Source of the DNA: Trichinella spiralis
Taxonomy: Eukaryota; Nematoda; Enoplea; Trichinellida; Trichinellidae
Assembly: GCA_000181795.3 (NCBI GenBank)
Contig: CM012955.1
Coordinates: forward strand, 9,872,105-9,936,104
Direction: 5' to 3'
DNA length: 64,000 nt
This document shows, in pieces, positions 28,068 to 43,000 of this stretch (position 1 is its first letter; each line of letters starts with the position of its first letter). The notes under the pieces are model-generated. The model was not told where the DNA came from, made no database searches, and worked only from the letters and a program-made list of their open reading frames with translations. Position numbers and translations under genes: made by a program.

Positions 28068-31000
28068 GTAAGATTTTTTTAATTTGCTACTTTATTAATT
28101 TTCACTTTTGTTGAACGAGGGCATTGCAACTGTAGGCAAACTAGTGATCAAAGGTTATTTATTTATTTACTTCTTTTTGCAATCGTAAGCTTCGACTTGC
28201 TCATCTCAACTGCATTGTCCAAATGACTTTTATTGCATTTTATCTTTTAATCTAAAAATGGCAAAATCAAATTAGTCCATCTTCAGAATTTCATACTTTT
28301 TTTTTGCTAGTTTTGTATTTTCAATTGTCTTTTTTTTCTAAATTCCCGGTATAAAAGTATTTCAAACGGTGATTTTATTGAAGAAAAACTAATTGAAAAC
28401 TGAACGCAAACTTTATTTATTAATTATCAAAAATTGATTTTATTTTTCAATCAAAGTTGCTTTACAAATGAAAAAACAATAAGCTTTGATAAGTGAGGAT
28501 AGTTTCCAAAATTGCAGGCAGCTTTTATATTTGATTTGAAATGATCTTTTTTCTCGATATTTGAAAATGCGCTACAGTAGACTGGGATTTGTTGAATGTG
28601 ACGTTCGCTGTTTGCAAAATTGAACTTGCAGTATTTTTTTTTGTTCTTTGAAAAGACAGATAGTTTATTTAATTTTTGAATGCTTTGGCAATTTTGAAGA
28701 ATCATTTTTGCCGTTTGGACGAAGTTCATTTTTAATTGCAAAATGTTGATCGATACAATTGGTTGGTCCTTTAGCCGCGTGAAATTTCATTAACAACAAG
28801 CGTTGACAATCAAAATTGCAAAATCATACTTTTTTTAAAAATAACAATTGTTTTGTATCATGTTTCATTGGTGTTCTTGTTTTCAATTATTCGAGCATGT
28901 GGTGAAGGAAATTTTCATTCATCGTGTCGATCATGAAGCATGTGCGTTGTTTTATACGGTGAATTAATTGTCAATTTTGGGTGAGAAATATGCAAAATTC
29001 TAGAAAAGCAATTATTTCTACTCAAGCATGATGTCAGGATCGTGTTTTGTTATCGGCATTTTTTCAGAGCACAGAATAATTTTTATAATAATTTTGAAAA
29101 TTTTGTTCCATTCAATTGTGCAATGCAGACGTGGTTTGCTATTTTTATCTTTTTGGAAATTAATTAGTACGTCGATCCAATCGTGGTTTATCTTCTCTTC
29201 GTTGCCACCTTTTTCCTGCACTTTTACTGTTATCAAAAGAAACAATTTTAAAATCGAGTTAATTTTTCATTATTAAATTGAATAAAATTTCCATTATCTT
29301 CATTTCTAGAAAAACACGAGGTTGATCGAATGAAGCAGTAGCAAATTATTGCACTCTTTTTTACACTACAAGTAGACTAATAATTATAATAATTTGTTCG
29401 AATGGAAAATATTGTTTTATTGTGATATTTTTTTTTCAAAAAAATGAAAAATTACTTCAAAGTGCGTATCATTCTACGCTAATATGAAATTCGTGGAGCA
29501 AACAATTTAAAATTTGTTACATGCATTATGAACGACTTCTTGTCAGAAAATGTAGATTACTGTATTTCATGGATGTGTGAAATTTTATGATTATTTAAAT
29601 TTAAAACTTTTTCATCAATCCTAAAAGCAGAAGTTTCATTTTAAATTTCAATGCTCTTTGAGTAGTAGTACTGTTTCGTATGCGTTCTCAATTTTCTTCA
29701 ACATGCTGAACAAATATACGGTAATTAGCTTCTTTGTAATTTTCAAACGACTGTAAAGAAAAGTTCAATTAACATAGGAGAACTTCTATTTTTTTCTACT
29801 CTTGTAATTTGAAAACATCAAGATCTAATATTAGTGAGATTTAGATTATGATGTGGATATTTATTAAGATTAGTGATTTGAATTGAATGTTGACCAACAA
29901 TTTTTGTGTGACCAATTCTAAGCTTTTTCACTAGTTGAAAGTTAGCTATTGAAAATCATCGATAGCAGTATTTATCTGGGAAGATGAAATTGGTAAAATG
30001 TTGCACTGTTTCAGGAAAAAATTGTCGTTCCAATCTACTGCTTTGCTATTTGCTTATTATTATTTTCTAATTTGAATTTTTCAAAATTTGAACAACAATA
30101 AATTTTCCATATTTTTGCTTATCAGTAATAATTGTCATGTGTAATTTGAACATTGTTTGAAAAGATGTGAAATTATTGAAATGTTTGAATTGCAAAAAAA
30201 TTTTTTTCACACATTTTTTTCTCTAAAACGTTTAGCTATTATTGCTGTTGTTTTCGAATATAATTTATGATTTGACACATGTGCATACAATTTGACAATG
30301 CGCTTCCTGTTGCTCTTGGAAGAATTGTTGAGGAAAATGTCGAGTTGTTTGTCGTCTGGAAATCTTTGTAAATTTTTGAAAATTAAATTTGCATAGGAGG
30401 GGGAGAAAAGAAGGATTTATGAAAAAATAATTTTTTTCTTTTTCATCTACCAAATTTATCATCTGATTGTTATTTGATGGTGCGCATTTATTTTTCCAAT
30501 CGCTATTGTGGTTGGTATGTGATTAAGTTTGATTTTTCACTTTTGTCGATCCGTCCAATTCCGTTCGCCATTTTAAAGTGTTGTTGTGATCGATAAATGC
30601 AAAAAATAAATAAATAAATAAATAAAACAATAAATAAACGAATAAAATCGATAGTCCACACGCACACACGTTTCATACATTTGATCGTCGTCATCAACTT
30701 TGGGCAGTATAATCAATCGGTTTTGACTTTTTCCATAAAGTGCTTCTTCTCGACTGCATTACAATTTCTTCGCCACGTGGCAGACTGACATTTGCAAAAA
30801 CAGAAATTTCGCAAATTTCTGCTCACAAAGCATCGAATGTCACCACTGGCTTGCTCCTTTTTCCAAAAATGATTAAGCCAAATTGTCTGTTGTCAATCGT
30901 TTCAAAAGCTCTAATTGATCATTGCACAAACCGTCTTTGCAATTTATCACACAAATTTCACCATATTTTTTATTCATTTTTTAAAAATTAATTTATGAAC

Positions 31001-34000
31001 ATCACGTTGGTAAGATTTTTAAACTGTTTTATTTTTTCAATTTCTTCTGATTGGAGTCGAAGCTTTTTGTGGTTTTTTTTGCAAATTGCATTATTCTGTC
31101 TGCTTAAATGGGAAAGAAAAGCTTTGAAAAGCGTGTCTTGAATTTTTTATCGAAGCACAATAAGCTGCTACAAAAATTTGTTCAATGAATTTGAAAAAAA
31201 AGATATATTTTTCGTCTTCATTTTATATGCATAACATTAGAACATTTTTTGTTCCTTTTAATTTCAGATGTAGTTAATTTTTAATTTATGATTATGAAAA
31301 TTTCTATATATATTAGTGTGTGTTGTTATTATGGAAGCTGTTGGAGCGTTGTCATTTGCCTATGTTAGTCATTTATCATTGAAAATCGGTTTTCAATATA
31401 CCGCGCATGGAAGGCAAACATTTTTCCGCTCCTCTAATCTAATCTTATCTAGGCATGTGCATTGTTGTCAGATGTTCATTTTTGAATGCGTAGTTATTAT
31501 ATTTTGGTTGCGCCTTTTTGGCAATATTCTCTGTTGTTCCAGTGTTCTTCCATTCCTATTCATCATCCTATATCATTTAGCAGTTGTAGTTGAAGAAAGC
31601 TTTTCGCGACAGTTGTGTTGTATTGTTTCAAATTTTGAACAATTATTTCTCAACAAACAGATATTTTTATTCTCTTCTGAATAGCAAGGGTGAATAATTA
31701 ATTTTATATTTAAAGAATATTAAAATAAAATTTAAATTCTGGAATAAATTCGGCTGCAGTGATGCAAGCAATATCATCAAGTTATATAGATGGATGGAAC
31801 AGGTTCAGAGAATGATTCTAGTCGTGCGTGGTATATTATGAATTGAAATCTAAGCAAAAACTGCTAAATTTTATTTAAACTAAGCTGGAAGGTTTATTTT
31901 TCACTAGCAGTTATATTTCTTTTGCATGCAGCATCTGCTTATATAAAAAGCATATATATAAGATCATGTAACAGATTTTTGAACATCACCACCACTAACA
32001 ACAATAGCAACAACAACAACACAAGTATGAAAGAACCAGCTAACGTCATTGAGAAAATCTTTTTTATTTTACTAAATTTTAGCCGTTCAGAGAGAGAGAG
32101 AGAGAGAGAGAGAAGAAATGCATTTTGTCCAACTTATTTATAATTTGGTAAACATGAGGCGAGCAGTCGACTAGGCTAGCTAGTTCTATCGCTTCAATGC
32201 GGCCTGAAATTGATTGGCAATGCTCAATTAACTATGCCTTTTCCTCATCCGGTCCGTATTAGAGGTATCACACAGAGAAGAAGCCAAAACATCATCTTCT
32301 CCGCTCTTACTGCTTCAACGGCCCAGTTCGAGGCATAAATTTGATCCAACTCAAAACTAGCGCTGGATAGTGCGAAAAAAGGGCATGAATGAAAAAAACC
32401 ATTGCGCTTTGATTGCACCATCATTCAAGAATGATGAAGTAAGGCATTTTCCAAGTCATTCTCTCTCCATTGATGATGCTGATGAAGTTTAAGGATTTTT
32501 CACCTTATAAATTGGAATAATAATAATATTTTAATAATAATATTATTATTGTTCTTTTTGAATGTCACTGAGGTAATAGGATCAAGGTATCAAGGTGTGG
32601 TAATAGGATTTTTCTTTTTTTTATTAATTTCATAAACATTTTATCACATGTGTTGTACCACCGGCTAGCTTCAATATTTACAAAAGAAAAGTAGTCAATT
32701 TAACTGTAGCAGATTTCAAATTTGTTTCTATGAAGTCGCAAGTCACATAATTATATATGCATATTTTTGTAATTGTTTTGCAATTTCATCTTTATTGGTA
32801 CATTGCTTTCACAGTTGGTTAAGAAAGAGAAAATTTTCAATTTATCCTGGATTAATGGGTAGGTCTTTCCAACTGTCGTCTGTATGTTCACTATTTCCAG
32901 TGGTGATGTCATCAAGCGGCATTTAACGTTTGCACATGCTGCGGATATTTGAAATTTTTTAATGAAAATTAAATATTTGATGTGAGTTTGTGTGTCATGT
33001 TTTTATCTGAAATTTTCTCCATTTGTCAACTTCAACACAACGTCAGTGGAGTTGAATTTTTTTCAAACGTTTAACTTGTAATTTATCGCTTACAAAAAAG
33101 TAAACGAAAAAAACAGAAATTACTATAGAAGAAAAGCCATTTGAAATTAGTAAGTTCATTAGATGTTTGTCTGTTTGTTTGTTTCTGTTTTTCTTTTTGT
33201 GGTTTCAAAAAAAGGCTATTGAAGAGGTGAACTGCTGTTCAGTAATTATTTATAATTAGCATTGCAGAAAAGTTGATGCTTTTCAGCGGTATTTGCTGTA
33301 CGATTAAATGTGAGCACAGTTGAACATGAATCTCACATTTTTTAAATAAATGTTAACTGAATACAATAACGGCCGAATATTTTCATGATGGTCGTCGCAT
33401 TTGCATTTTATCTCGGGGTCATTTGCTGCATATGGATTGTTACGTTATTTGTTTGTAGCTTGAAAGTAGACCTAGAAAACAAAGTTCATTTTGTATATTG
33501 ATTGATTGATTGATTGATTGATTAAATCAGTGAATTGTTTAATTTTATATAGTTTTATTTTAGATTAGTATACTCTTAGAGAATTGTCGGAAAACTAGTC
33601 AAAAAGTCAAGTAGTAGTAAATATTTTGCTCGAGTGCTTGAATTGCAAAAGAAATCGTAGCAATTTTGAATAAAATAAGGTGTTAATGGCATTTTAAACT
33701 CATCTTCATCATCACTAAATCCACATGTGCATATGTATAAATATAGATTTTATGTCAGCCATGAATTGAGATGATATATTAAAAATGAAAATTTCCTTTT
33801 TAAACGATGTTTCAACATTGATCAATGGAACGTCATAGAATTGGCGTTGATTATTTTGTCCAGAATTCTTTCCACATAATAGTAAAAAGAAAAAGTTTTG
33901 AATTTAATAAAATCACAATACCACTGATAATAATAAGGCGATTAATTATATCTATGGGCATAGGAGAGCAGTGTTAAATTTCTTTTCCAAAAATTTTGTA

Positions 34001-37000
34001 CTTTTAAAACTGAATGTTTTAAAATGTTATATAAAAATGTTTTCCTCGAAAATCTGAGAACATCACTTTGACAATTTTGATAAAAATGCGTGAAATATTT
34101 CTTCTTATTGTTTACTTTTATTCATTGCCTGCCGCGTCACGCTTCGACAACAGCTGCTTCAAATGCAAAAGCTGCTACCCTGGCTTCTTTGTTGTTGTAA
34201 AGCAGCAGAGGGGCAGAGAGGGGTAAATAGAGAAAGAGTGTGTGATATAGGGTAGGGAAGAGGCTTTTATATTGAAAAACAAAAATATTTTTATCCACAA
34301 GCAGTATTAGATTAATTTTTTCCCTTATTTATATATTTTTGTATTTTAAAAAGAGAAAACATTAGATGCATTGAATTTAGTGAGAATTGATTCAGTGAAT
34401 CATTTTTTGTTGAGCAATTTCATTTCATTTGTGATAAATAACGTTGATTTTTTACCGCAAAAAGGTCCTTATAATAGATTTTCTGTCATTTTATTTAAGA
34501 AAAATTAAGCAAAAATAATAACTTTCTTTATTTATTATTTTTTCTACTTCAATTATATTTGAAGTTTATAGCTCGAAATTGATAAAAGTGAAAAAAAGAT
34601 TTTTTGCAACCAACAATTACAACAACGTTTTCAGCTTGATAATGCTTATCATCACAATTCCGCGCCCCACAATACTAAGTAAAGCATCGAGCTGTGTGCT
34701 TGTGTGTGTGTGTATACCTGTAAATTGAAAGCTTTCATTTTTTTTTCTTCTGTACGGAAAATAGTGTAAATTTCCAACATCATGCGTCGAGATTTCAATG
34801 TTCAAGTGAGAGAAGAACTTTGTCATTGTTTCTAAATTTTACCCAAAGTAGTATTTTTTTTTCTCTTTTCCCCCCTCTTTTATTTTTTCCGTTTAATTGA
34901 ATGAAATCATTCGAAATTATCAGCGTTGTAATGTTTTATTTTCATTTTTGTATAGAAGATTATTAATTTATTCATTTCGATTTAGTTGGACTGCATTCAA
35001 TTCTTCTTTTTTCTAAGTTCAAGTTGCTAGCAATTTGTAGAAGATATTTTTACCAGAACATAAATTAATAATTTTCTAATTATTTCAATCAAAATTAATT
35101 TCAATTTTTTTATGGTTTATAAAATTCAGACAACTTATTTGAAAAGAAAAATGTGATTCCACCACGTTTTAGCGACGAATTTTATTGTCTGTTTTGCATT
35201 TTGCGATGTTTCAAAGTAGGAAGCGTTTCCACATCCTCATATAGCTGGCTAGAAATTTATAAAGCCATAAATTAATTTTTTTGAAACATGGAAAATATAT
35301 GGCTTTCAGTTTTTTTAATCTGACATTTTTAGTACGATAAATATTTTATATTTCCTGAAAATTTGAACGTAATAATAATACAGTTTGATGGAAATAATAA
35401 TTTTTATAACAAACAGTTAATGCTTTGACTGAAATGAATAATTGCGTATATTAATAAATATGATTGACTAATTTTGATAATTAACGAGAGTTGTATAGCA
35501 AGTAAATAGCTGGGAGAATTTATTTCACTATAATTTTGGTAAAGTTTATTTTTAAAAATTTTCCTTTTCTTTTTTATTCATAAATGTAGATTCATCTTTC
35601 ACGTTCTCTTGACGTTATTGATTATTGCTGTCTATCATCATTATTTTATTACAAAAAGAAATTTTTTTTTGAAATAAATTCTAAGCTCAGTGCAATGAAT
35701 CTCTGTTCAACTTATATCACACTTCATTGTTGAAATGGTAATGTGGTTGGAATAATCTTATTTGCATAAATTCATAATTGTAAAAGGTATTTATTTGTTC
35801 ATTGTTGAAGCAAAACTCTTCAGTGACTTTGTGTTCAGTTTAATTTAATGACTTGATGTAAACAAATTCTACGTCTCGTTCAGAGCTTACACAGTATGGT
35901 TAAAATTTTGTAACCTTTTTGTGATTCAAAAGTTTATACGGTACATAATGTTGAAATAGTAATTTATAAATATCGCTGGAAGTATTTCTTTTTTTTATCT
36001 TAATAAGCAAGCGACAATTTTTCTTTTAAATTAATTTTAGGGGTTCCTTTTCCTTAGTTTAACAAATTATTAAATCCGTTGAAATTTTCAACTTTTATTA
36101 TCCATGCGCATCATCTATAGCTGCTGCCGCTGTGGTATACAAATGTTTAGTGAAATAAAAAAACAAGTGAAATATTTATTATTAATATATTAAAATTATT
36201 ATACTTTATTATTAAAAAAAATTTTTGAAGGACTTGTTTGCTAAAAAGAGCACAAAGATTTGGAATACAGTTGTTTTCTTTTATGCCAATAATTTGTACA
36301 TTTTACCCTAGCATTCTTGAATTTATTCCATTTTTACAGATTTATATGATATTTGTATAATTCCAGTGGTTTTGGATTTTTTTCAAATTATCTTTTAAGT
36401 ACTGTATTGCAATGCACTAATAATAAGTACTTTATTTTCTTTCTCTACAACTAGAAGGTGCAACTCAATTTTGAAGTAGATTATTGAAATTTAAATTTTC
36501 TATGCCTGATCACGTTATATACTTTTTTTTGGTTTTTTTTGAATGCATCACATCTGCAGCCGCTTCAGTCACCAAACTACACAGGCTTCCCTGTTTTCTA
36601 GTCTAGTTGACAGCTTCTCTGATCAATTATTTTCAGCATTAGTGGCAGCATTGACTCTGCTGCGTCATCATTCTTTGAAAATAATTAATCAATATTTAGC
36701 CTTTCTACTGCTCGGTTATTTTAAATCTCGTGTTATTTTTCTGCTTAGAAATTGCCATAATAATGATAATAATAATAATAATAATGATAATAATAATGCA
36801 GACATGGTTTTCACTTTTATTTGTATGTATATATAAATTATGAAATAAGGGAAAATGTAAAAATCAGTAATTGTGAAGCAAATTATGTCATCACAAATTA
36901 TAGTTTATCGTTTATCAATTTCATGTTCATTGATCAAACGTATTTATTGATTAAGTAATACTTTTTCAAAGTTGAGCAGTTCTAATTGTCAATTTTATTA

Positions 37001-40000
37001 TTCTTTCAAGACGTGAAATTAATGAAGAAATTCATTTTCTAATTTTTGCCAATTGAGAATAAAGCAAAAATAAAAGAGAACTGCATTTCATGCAAGAATA
37101 GATCCGTTTTTCCTTAATAATAATAATAATAATATATAAATCATAATAATATTATTATTGATGTTTCACATTTTATGAAAATGTATCAATTTGAAAAATT
37201 CATTTCATTTCATTTCACAATATGCGAATATTTCCTGTAGGAAGTACATTCTTGATACATTTGAAAGATATTTCTTATTTCTTTTGGAAAATATTCTTCT
37301 GCTGCAAATGAAGTAATTTGAAAACAAAAGAATCGTTAGAACAAAAAAGAGAGAAGAAACAATTTTTTTTTCCTTTCGAAATTTAAGAGCAAATCAAGGT
37401 TTTGGTGCATAAAACCTTTTCTCAATGCATTGCTGGAAGTATTCAATAATAATTTTGCCATTTCAGAATACATTGTAGATTGCAGTTCAGTTTAAAGAAA
37501 TAAATGTCTGATTGTATTGAGTTGACAATAAAAATAAATGCTAAAATACCGGCAAAAAAAAAGTTAAGAATGACCATTTGAAATTGTTGATCAGAAATAA
37601 TTATACCACGTGAAGTGATAATTGATCTATATTCAGTAGATTATTTGGGAAAGAATGTTGCCAAGAGAATGACTTTTTTTTAATTGCAGTCTAAATTGCA
37701 ATGTACAATAAATAACATCAGAAGTAATGGAAAAGAAAAAAATGGAAAAAGAGTTTATTGTCTGATGTATTAAAATTAAACTTGATCAACTCTAAAATTG
37801 CCGTTCATTTACTGTAGTTTCCCGGCTATGTCTTAGTTGTGTTAACGGTAGCGTTTGCATCTATTAGTTCATTGGCTTAGTTTCCTACGGGTTGGCTGTG
37901 GTATTTGCTAATTGTGCGCAATGTCAGAAGAAGACGACTTCAGTGCTGAAGTGGAATACGTATCAGATAAGGTTTGCAATATTCAATCCTATCAGATCAG
38001 TGTTGTGAAATTTGTTCTTTTGTTATTCAGTCAACATCTTACATATACTTTTCCACTTTTCACATCTGGTGTCTTTTCATTATCAATTTCCATTTTCAAA
38101 TCAGTGATTAATTTATATTTTCATATCGAAAATGGAACTTTTCAATTTTATGAAATTTGAATAAGACTTAATTTATGAAAAATATGTTGTTAGTTTATAT
38201 GATTTTCATCAGAGGCGAGGCAATTGCACACAAACACACACAATATCCATGTTGACATTGCATTGCGTGTTCAACATGAATACACCACTGAATTTGCTCT
38301 TTTTCATAGCTGCTAGATTGATTTCTCCTATTATTGCCAGTTCATTGCTTCTGTTACGTATCTGTTTGATTTCCAAACAAATGAATTTTCTTCTTCATCA
38401 ACATCTGATCAAAACTTTCATCTTACTCTGTACTACTTTACACTATTCTTGTTTTTTCTTCTTCTTCTCAAATAAAAATAAATAATTTTTCATTAATTTA
38501 TTTCTATTTTCTCATTTTGCTCACTGCAAATATGTAAGAAAGCGAATCAATATGCAAATTAAACACTGTTGTTAATATGAATGATGAGGTTTTTATTCTC
38601 TTTGATATCAATTGCGATCAAAACCCTATTTGTTGATATTCTTGTTTAATTTGATGCATTCGAACAATTAATATTCCATGTCACTGTTCTACAGGGTAGT
38701 TCAATTTTAAATAATGATTGCATTCGAGTAAAATTTTTAATGTTCAACAGAAATCAAATTGTTAGCATATCAAATCTGAATATTGGTTGAAATTTTTCCT
38801 TGGAAATGCGTAGAATATTTTGCAATTGAACAAAGCGAATATAGTAGGACATTTGACGGAGAAGAAATTTCTTTTCGAAACTTTCCAGTACAATGTGGTT
38901 TAATTAGTGGGGGAAAAAAATAATTTTTTTCTTTTTAAATTAATAGCTTTTGAATGCAGCGTCCTTTTTGAGTCAAATGAAATAATTCAACGGTGAAATT
39001 GTTCTTCATCACCAAGGAGAAATGGAACTTTTGTGAAAGTTCTCACCTGTGTGAAAAGGTTCTTTGATGTGAAATTTCATTCTAAAAAAAGTCTCCTGAG
39101 AATTTTTCTCTTGAATATCTGCTCTTTGTTGGTATGAATAGCGTTGCAGGTTCTTATTTTTCATTCTTGATAAAAATTTCCATTTTTCGCACATTCTGCT
39201 TTTACTCGAAGGGAAAAAAGGCGCACGCTTTTCAAAAGTCAATAAATCATCTCCTTTGGTAGCCAAAAGTCAAAATTTGGCTCCTCAACTTGGTGTCCCG
39301 AGTTGGTTGATATTTTTCAAATTTATTATTTCCAAAATTGAATCCAATCCAATATTTGTGTAAGCTTTTATTATTGGAGATTTGAAAAAAGGATATTTTT
39401 CATTTTTGCAGCTGACTCTCAAAGCGGCAACAGCACCCATCAGTTGAATAGCAGGCAGAGTTTGGTGTGTAATGAAAAAATTTTCAAATTTTGTTTTCTA
39501 CACCTCATCCCATGGATAATAATAATTCAATAATGCGCGCATACAGGCGTTTGGTTTTCATACGCCCCCTGTAGATTAAGCACAGTTGAAACAATTTATT
39601 AATCAATCTTAAGCACAAGTTGTTTGTCTGGATTTGCAATTTCCCTCTTATCATTATTCCAAATAATAATAATAATGGTGAAATTTATTCTTGATTTCAC
39701 TTAAGAAAAAGAACAGCAGAAAAGAAAGTGATCCAATTTTGGATAAGTTATAATTGATCAAAATTATAAATTTGTGAAAGATCAGTTTTTGATTTAAATT
39801 TGAATTCAGTGCAAAAGCAAATAATATTATTATTATTTGCATTATAGCGAGATATTTTTAACTTTTAATAATCACATGTAATCTTGTTTTTTTCATAAGT
39901 GTAGAGCTGATATTGTTATTGGAAGGAAATTTTGATGTGCAGTCGATTTCATTTCAAATTATAATGAAATGAAATTTTTTAATTTGTATTTTATGCAAAT

Positions 40001-43000
40001 TTGCGTGTTTTCGATCGATCGATCGATCGATAAATAAAATTATCGACATGATTTATTAAAGAGTGTTGAATGGAAAATTTGCTAATTATTTAAAAACATT
40101 TCTTCAACCTAGGAAACAAAATTATTACTTATTAATTTTATTTTTGAAATTGAAAATTTCCTTGTTTTTCTGCAAAATGCAACTGCGAAAATGTCAGTTG
40201 GAAAATGTTTTAAAAATCTAAAATTTCATGTTTTCTGAAATTTTCATGTATAAAAATTATTGCAGCGTTTCACATTATCATGTCAACTGCTACTTATAGT
40301 TGGTATTAATTTCCCTCTTCCTTCTTTTTCTTCTTCATTTGAATTTCAAATCGACCACGGCAATGTCCGATAAACTTACTTTGCTTTTTCTTCAGCTTTT
40401 AATAATTCTCTTATTATGCATATATATTTTTTATCCTTTCAATTTTCACACTCAATTAATAACAGCAACACCAACAACCTATTCCTTGTGTCTACTGCAC
40501 CAGTAGTGTACTATATTGCGCATTGCCACACTTGTTATATGAGCTTAATTTTTGCAGAAATATTTAATATGATTGAACTTATTTTCTTTCATAATTGATG
40601 ACATTTTTACTACTTTTTAAGCAGCATGATGCTGTTTTTGTATGTCAAATAATTTGAAATTTGTCATCAATTACGAAATTGCTTTTTTTCCTTATTCATC
40701 AATTAGAAATATGAATTTTTGATTCTGTTGCTTCAATTATTTTTATATGGATATCATTAAATGGACAGCTTGTCGATTACTGACATTGATCTAGTAATTA
40801 TGGCAAGTTGAAAATGTTCCATTTCAAAAATTGAATGCGTCATAATATTTGGTCATTTTTGACGAAACAGATATTCAGTTCGTTGCACTTTGAAGTGGTA
40901 TTGTTTTTCTGATTGGAAAAGTTGCATGCGCTTCATCATCATCATCATCAAGAGAAACTGTGCGCATCAGCTTGTATGCGATTCATTTTTCTGTGGAAAA
41001 AATATGCTTTTCTGCTTCACTTGCACAAGGTTTTTGTATAAATTATTTCGCATATCCGTAATTTTTTTTGAAAAGAATTATTTATATTCTGCTGAATATT
41101 CAATATTTTGCTGTTGTTCTGATTTGAAATTTGAACTTTTATTCTAAAGGCAAGAAAACCAATAAACTTGTGAAATTGATATTTTTTTGAAATACGGAAC
41201 TTTTTTTAAATTTTACTTTATCGAATAATACATTCAACTTTATTTGTTGATTCTTGTAAAAAATTGTGGGAGCATTTTCCACTTGGAACAATGCAAAAAT
41301 ACATCAGTTGCTGTGCAGTTAGTTTTTTTGACATTCATATTTTCTTAATGTGAATAATTTTTAATTTTTATTTTTTCAGGAGTTGATGACTGGTGATGCT
41401 CCTCAGAGAAATTGGTGGGGAATTGGAATTGCCCTGCTAGTCATCTTGACAATAACGGCCATCATTTCAGTTACAATTGTTCTATTAGCTCCGAGTAAGT
41501 TTTCATTTTATTTATTCATTTATTTACTTATTTATTTCAGACTTTGCATTTTACGTTTCATCATCAAAATAATAATGATAAAATATTATTATTATTTATT
41601 TAGTCTTGAGAATAAGTAGTAAATAAAAAAATTAAATATTAAGAGATGTTGATTAAGGTTTCTTCTGATATTTATTGCATTGTATAAATGAAAAACTGCT
41701 GTTCATTTCAGTCGATCATTTGATGATGATCACTCTTTTGTTTTAAGATTCTGACAAGAACAACGATAACGTCACTCCACTCACAATTGAAGATATTGTT
41801 CATCCAAAAGCAAATGAAGTAAATCCTGGCATTATATGGTTATCAGGTATATTTTATCTTGTTAATATATTATTTCAATACTTTTAATTGTTGTGATAAT
41901 TAATTTTTAGTCGATACTTTTGCTTATAAAGATGCAAAATGCAATATATGGTTGGTGAGCATTTATAATCATCAAATCAATCGAACGTTGTTAATTGACG
42001 ATCGATCTTGTGTATGTTATTGTTGTTTTTTTTTGAATATATATCATATCATATAATCTAATTAACAATAGAGAAATAATATTTTAGCAAAATCGTCATA
42101 TCGTTTCATACAAACCTTCTGCAACTGCCCAATACATTGCATTTTCCTATGAAACTCGTCAGGTATGAAAACGATTAGCACGATTCATGTTATCGACAGT
42201 TTTTTTAATATACATTTTTAATCTTTTTTTTTATTAAAATCTTCACACTTTAAGATTATTTAAGTTCTAGCTTCATCAGTATATTTTTGGTACCTCAATC
42301 GATAGACATATCTGATGAAGGCTTTATTTCATTTTTAAAATATTATTTGTTAGCAACAATTTGAACTTGAAAATTGTAAAAATCTTTAGTTATTTTATTA
42401 ACAGTAATTTTCAAAAATATCATTATTTTGTTTCTTTATACTGTTTTTTTTCTTTATGTTTACAAATGTCAAGACATCATGATATAATGTTAAAATTTTT
42501 TATTCAAATTTAAATTTATTAAATAATTATAAAGAACATGTTTTGTACAACATTTTTGTGTACTCTTATTTTACGCTTTACAAATGAAGTAACAGTCCTG
42601 TTGTGAACAACAGCATTGCAAGTTTGTTTGAAATGGTGATTTTAACCATTTTGAATGATGATTCATTCATTGCAGCGCAGTGCAAGTCTAAAAGTATCTT
42701 TTCAGATATATAGACACTCAGAAACTTCATTATATAACATTACCCGCGTGCCGATCTTTTATGATAATTAGTAAGTGTATTTTTTTTATTTTGTAGTTTG
42801 TAAGGCAACGTTGGTCAACTTTAGTGAAAGTGAGAGTTCTCAACAGTCAGTAAGTGTGGTTGTTCAACGAATGCATGTAGATGGTTTACTTGTTAATTGT
42901 TGATCAGCTTGTTTTCATATTCAAATTTTAAATCTGGGCTTGTTATTTACTATTTTCACTTGGAAAATTGTATGACCTTTGAGAATGACAAATATATTCA

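Larger units (their letters stand above)
28068..41379. other. 13.3 kb first intron of the DPP gene
   Basis: Mostly T/A-rich DNA with simple runs. It holds the alternative first exon B (37921-37971), whose promoter should lie in the GC-richer stretch from about 37800. Other GC-richer islands without gene: about 30530-30860, 32150-32360, 34120-34250 and 36540-36680; these may be enhancers or further unrecognised leader exons. Frames at 31316-31684 and 36543-36836 show no family features. No transposon is recognised. Confidence 0.6.

Noticed and set aside
31316-31684. 122-codon + strand frame in the DPP first intron
   Set aside because: Begins with a non-ATG start codon; hydrophobic, Cys/Phe-rich product typical of T-rich DNA; frames of this size are expected once by chance in such a window.
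36543-36836. 97-codon + strand ATG frame with Asn run
   Set aside because: The second half is only a TAA-type microsatellite read as Asn/Asp; no similarity to any family.
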